A DNA stretch of 64,000 nt from Bacillus sp. AFS015802 (GTDB taxonomy: Bacteria; Bacillota; Bacilli; Bacillales; Bacillaceae_B). The notes under the pieces were generated by a model that was not told where the DNA came from, made no database searches, and worked only from the letters and a program-made list of their open reading frames with translations. Below, piece by piece: positions 62,582 to 64,000 of the stretch; the first letter of the stretch is position 1; each line of letters begins with the position of its first letter. Location of the stretch: contig NZ_NTUP01000068.1 in the NCBI RefSeq assembly GCF_002561455.1, positions 1 through 64,000 of the forward strand, written 5' to 3'. A program made the translations under genes and the position numbers.

Positions 62582-64000
62582 TTATTCTACACCCAATACT
62601 GCTTCAGCAATATTGACTGCATGATCTCCAATACGTTCCAAGTTACTGATGATATCGACATATACGATACCTGCTTGACCGGAACACTTACCTTCGTTCA
62701 GGCGCAGGATATGCTGTTTGCGCAGCTTACGTTCCATTTTATCGATCTGATCTTCTTTCTCAGCTACTTCACGTGCGATTTCAGTGTCGTTCAGGTCTAA
62801 CGATTTAATCGCCTTCTCCACTGTTTCGATTGTCAGATTGAACATGACTTCAAGATCGGCCATGGCATCATCGGTGATTTTCACTTTGTTGGCTTGTTGG
62901 TATTCAATCAATTCAACAATGTTCTCAAAGTGATCTCCCACCCGTTCAATGTCCCTAACCGTATCCATCAGGATCGAATGTCGCTCGGATTCAGATTCTG
63001 AAAGGGACGCAGATGATAAATCAACAAGATAGTTCGTGATTTTCTTATCCAGGTTGTTGATGGCACCTTCAATTTGATAAGCTGCCTCTGCATTTTTGGA
63101 GCTCTTTGTCTTCAGGAACTCATTCGTTTCCTCTAATCCTTTCACAGCGAAAGTCCCCATACGGAGAACCTCTTCTTTTGCCTGACCCAATGCAATCGAT
63201 GGTGATTGTTCGATAAACACAGGATCTAGATGCTTGGAATTATAATCAACAAGAGTGTCCTGTCCAGGAATTAATTTGGTTACAATCAACGCCAATATGG
63301 CGATGAATGGAAATTGAATGATCGTATTCGTCACATTGAACGTTCCATGAGCGAATGCAATCGTCATTGGTTCATTTAGATTAAATGTAGATTGTAGAAA
63401 GACTACAAACTTTGTGAAAAACGGCAATATGATTAAGAATATTGTTGTTCCGATTAAGTTAAATAGGACATGGACCGCCGCTGCACGTCTGGCCGCTACT
63501 GATGCACCCAGTGCCGCAAGCACCGCCGTAATGGTTGTACCGATGTTGTCCCCGAATAAGATAGGTAATCCAGCCTGTAGATCAACCAGATTGGAACTAT
63601 ACAGCTCCTGCAGGATACCGATCGTTGCGGAAGAACTTTGAACGATGACCGTGAACAATGTTCCGACGACTACGCCAAGGATCGGATTATCACTCATACT
63701 TACGGTTAAATCGTGGAATGCCTCAAGAGATCGTAAAGGCTTCATTCCTCCACCCATCAGTTCCAGTCCATAGAATAAGGCACCAAACCCAAAGATCATC
63801 TGCCCAACGTTATGGACTTTTTTATTCTTGAAGAAGAATAACATGATCGTACCGACAGCGATGATCGGAAGTGCATACTCTCCAATATCCACACCAATGA
63901 TGAAGGCTGTTACCGTCGTACCGATATTGGCACCCATGATGACCCCGATTGCCTGCCTGAGGGTCATGAAACCTGCACTTACCAGTCCGACGACGATGAC
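62582..64000 (-). CDS. Na+/phosphate cotransporter family protein with PhoU-like tail (5' end beyond window)
   Basis: At least 472 residues; the reading frame stays open to the right edge (upstream of an internal Met at 63967 it reads VIVVGLVSAGF), so the true start is outside. Two inverted Na_Pi repeats carry the signature motifs GANIGTTVTAFIIG and VVQSSSATIGIL, and a second GDNIGTTITAVLA. The last about 200 residues are PhoU-like helices (RDIERVGDHFENIVELIEYQ and SNLERIGDHAVNIAEAV). It is a low-affinity phosphate importer of the NptA type, close to the high-affinity pst operon. Confidence 0.93.
   Translation of the reverse strand, partial: VIVVGLVSAGFMTLRQAIGVIMGANIGTTVTAFIIGVDIGEYALPIIAVGTIMLFFFKNKKVHNVGQMIFGFGALFYGLELMGGGMKPLRSLEAFHDLTVSMSDNPILGVVVGTLFTVIVQSSSATIGILQELYSSNLVDLQAGLPILFGDNIGTTITAVLAALGASVAARRAAAVHVLFNLIGTTIFLIILPFFTKFVVFLQSTFNLNEPMTIAFAHGTFNVTNTIIQFPFIAILALIVTKLIPGQDTLVDYNSKHLDPVFIEQSPSIALGQAKEEVLRMGTFAVKGLEETNEFLKTKSSKNAEAAYQIEGAINNLDKKITNYLVDLSSASLSESESERHSILMDTVRDIERVGDHFENIVELIEYQQANKVKITDDAMADLEVMFNLTIETVEKAIKSLDLNDTEIAREVAEKEDQIDKMERKLRKQHILRLNEGKCSGQAGIVYVDIISNLERIGDHAVNIAEAVLGVE

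Overview
The window is a stretch of a low-to-mid G+C, endospore-forming, naturally competent member of the Bacillaceae. The signs are a complete spoIIIA operon, a GerA/SpoVAF-type germination protein, a complete comG operon, AGGAGG-type ribosome binding sites, and a gene order that follows Bacillus subtilis from yqgC to yqhY almost gene by gene. A marine Bacillus/Rossellomorea-like host would fit, but I cannot fix the genus from sequence alone. Most genes are on the minus strand. It looks like chromosomal core: no prophage, insertion sequence or CRISPR array was seen.

Layout. 1-240: degenerate 21-nt-period repeats, a 16-C run and a terminator. 246-2627: accB-accC-yqhY, with a promoter overlapped by a FapR-like operator. 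2753-8100: spoIIIAA-AH, the mother-cell secretion-like complex, behind a candidate sigma-E promoter; spoIIIAD appears to start at ATT. 8204-12600: efp, papA, aroQ, yqhR, yqhP, yqhO. 12649-15738: a vitamin-B12-dependent (class II) ribonucleotide reductase gene, nrdJ, interrupted by a 320-nt ORF-less group I intron and preceded by paired NrdR boxes. 15893-17402: lipM and yqhL. 17490-17552: a second copy of the 21-nt repeat family. 17561-21873: gcvT-gcvPA-gcvPB under a tandem glycine riboswitch with terminator. 21982-24703: yqhH, yqhG and the small gene yqzE. 24752-29197: aroK and comGA-GG. 29397-29468: tRNA-Gln.

29514-38744: stress regulator mgsR, small membrane proteins yqgY and yqgW, yqgX, an HxlR-type regulator, yqgV, lipoprotein yqgU, LysM peptidase yqgT, an LTA-synthase-like protein yqgS, glcK and yqgQ. 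38749-44790: a spore germination protein, an unknown membrane-anchored protein, the rhomboid protease gluP, a YqgO-like protein, a DUF92 protein, yqgN and rpmG. 44848-50138: a translationally coupled glycan-type locus (HTH-DUF4912 protein, GH57-like/GT4 fusion, nucleotidyltransferase, unknown protein) with a divergent coiled-coil membrane protein. 50194-57366: a chemoreceptor, then phoU-pstB-pstB-pstA-pstC-pstS behind four exact 11-bp PhoP repeats. 57530-64000: pbpA, yqgE, sodA, yqgC and a Na/Pi cotransporter gene that runs off the right edge.

How it fits together: the genes cover fatty acid precursor supply, engulfment-stage sporulation, DNA uptake, one-carbon/glycine catabolism linked to lipoylation (gcv next to lipM), phosphate acquisition and envelope biogenesis. 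The observations most worth following are the nrdJ intron, the dispersed 21-nt repeat family, the non-canonical start of spoIIIAD (and perhaps comGA), and the DUF4912/GH57-GT4 locus.
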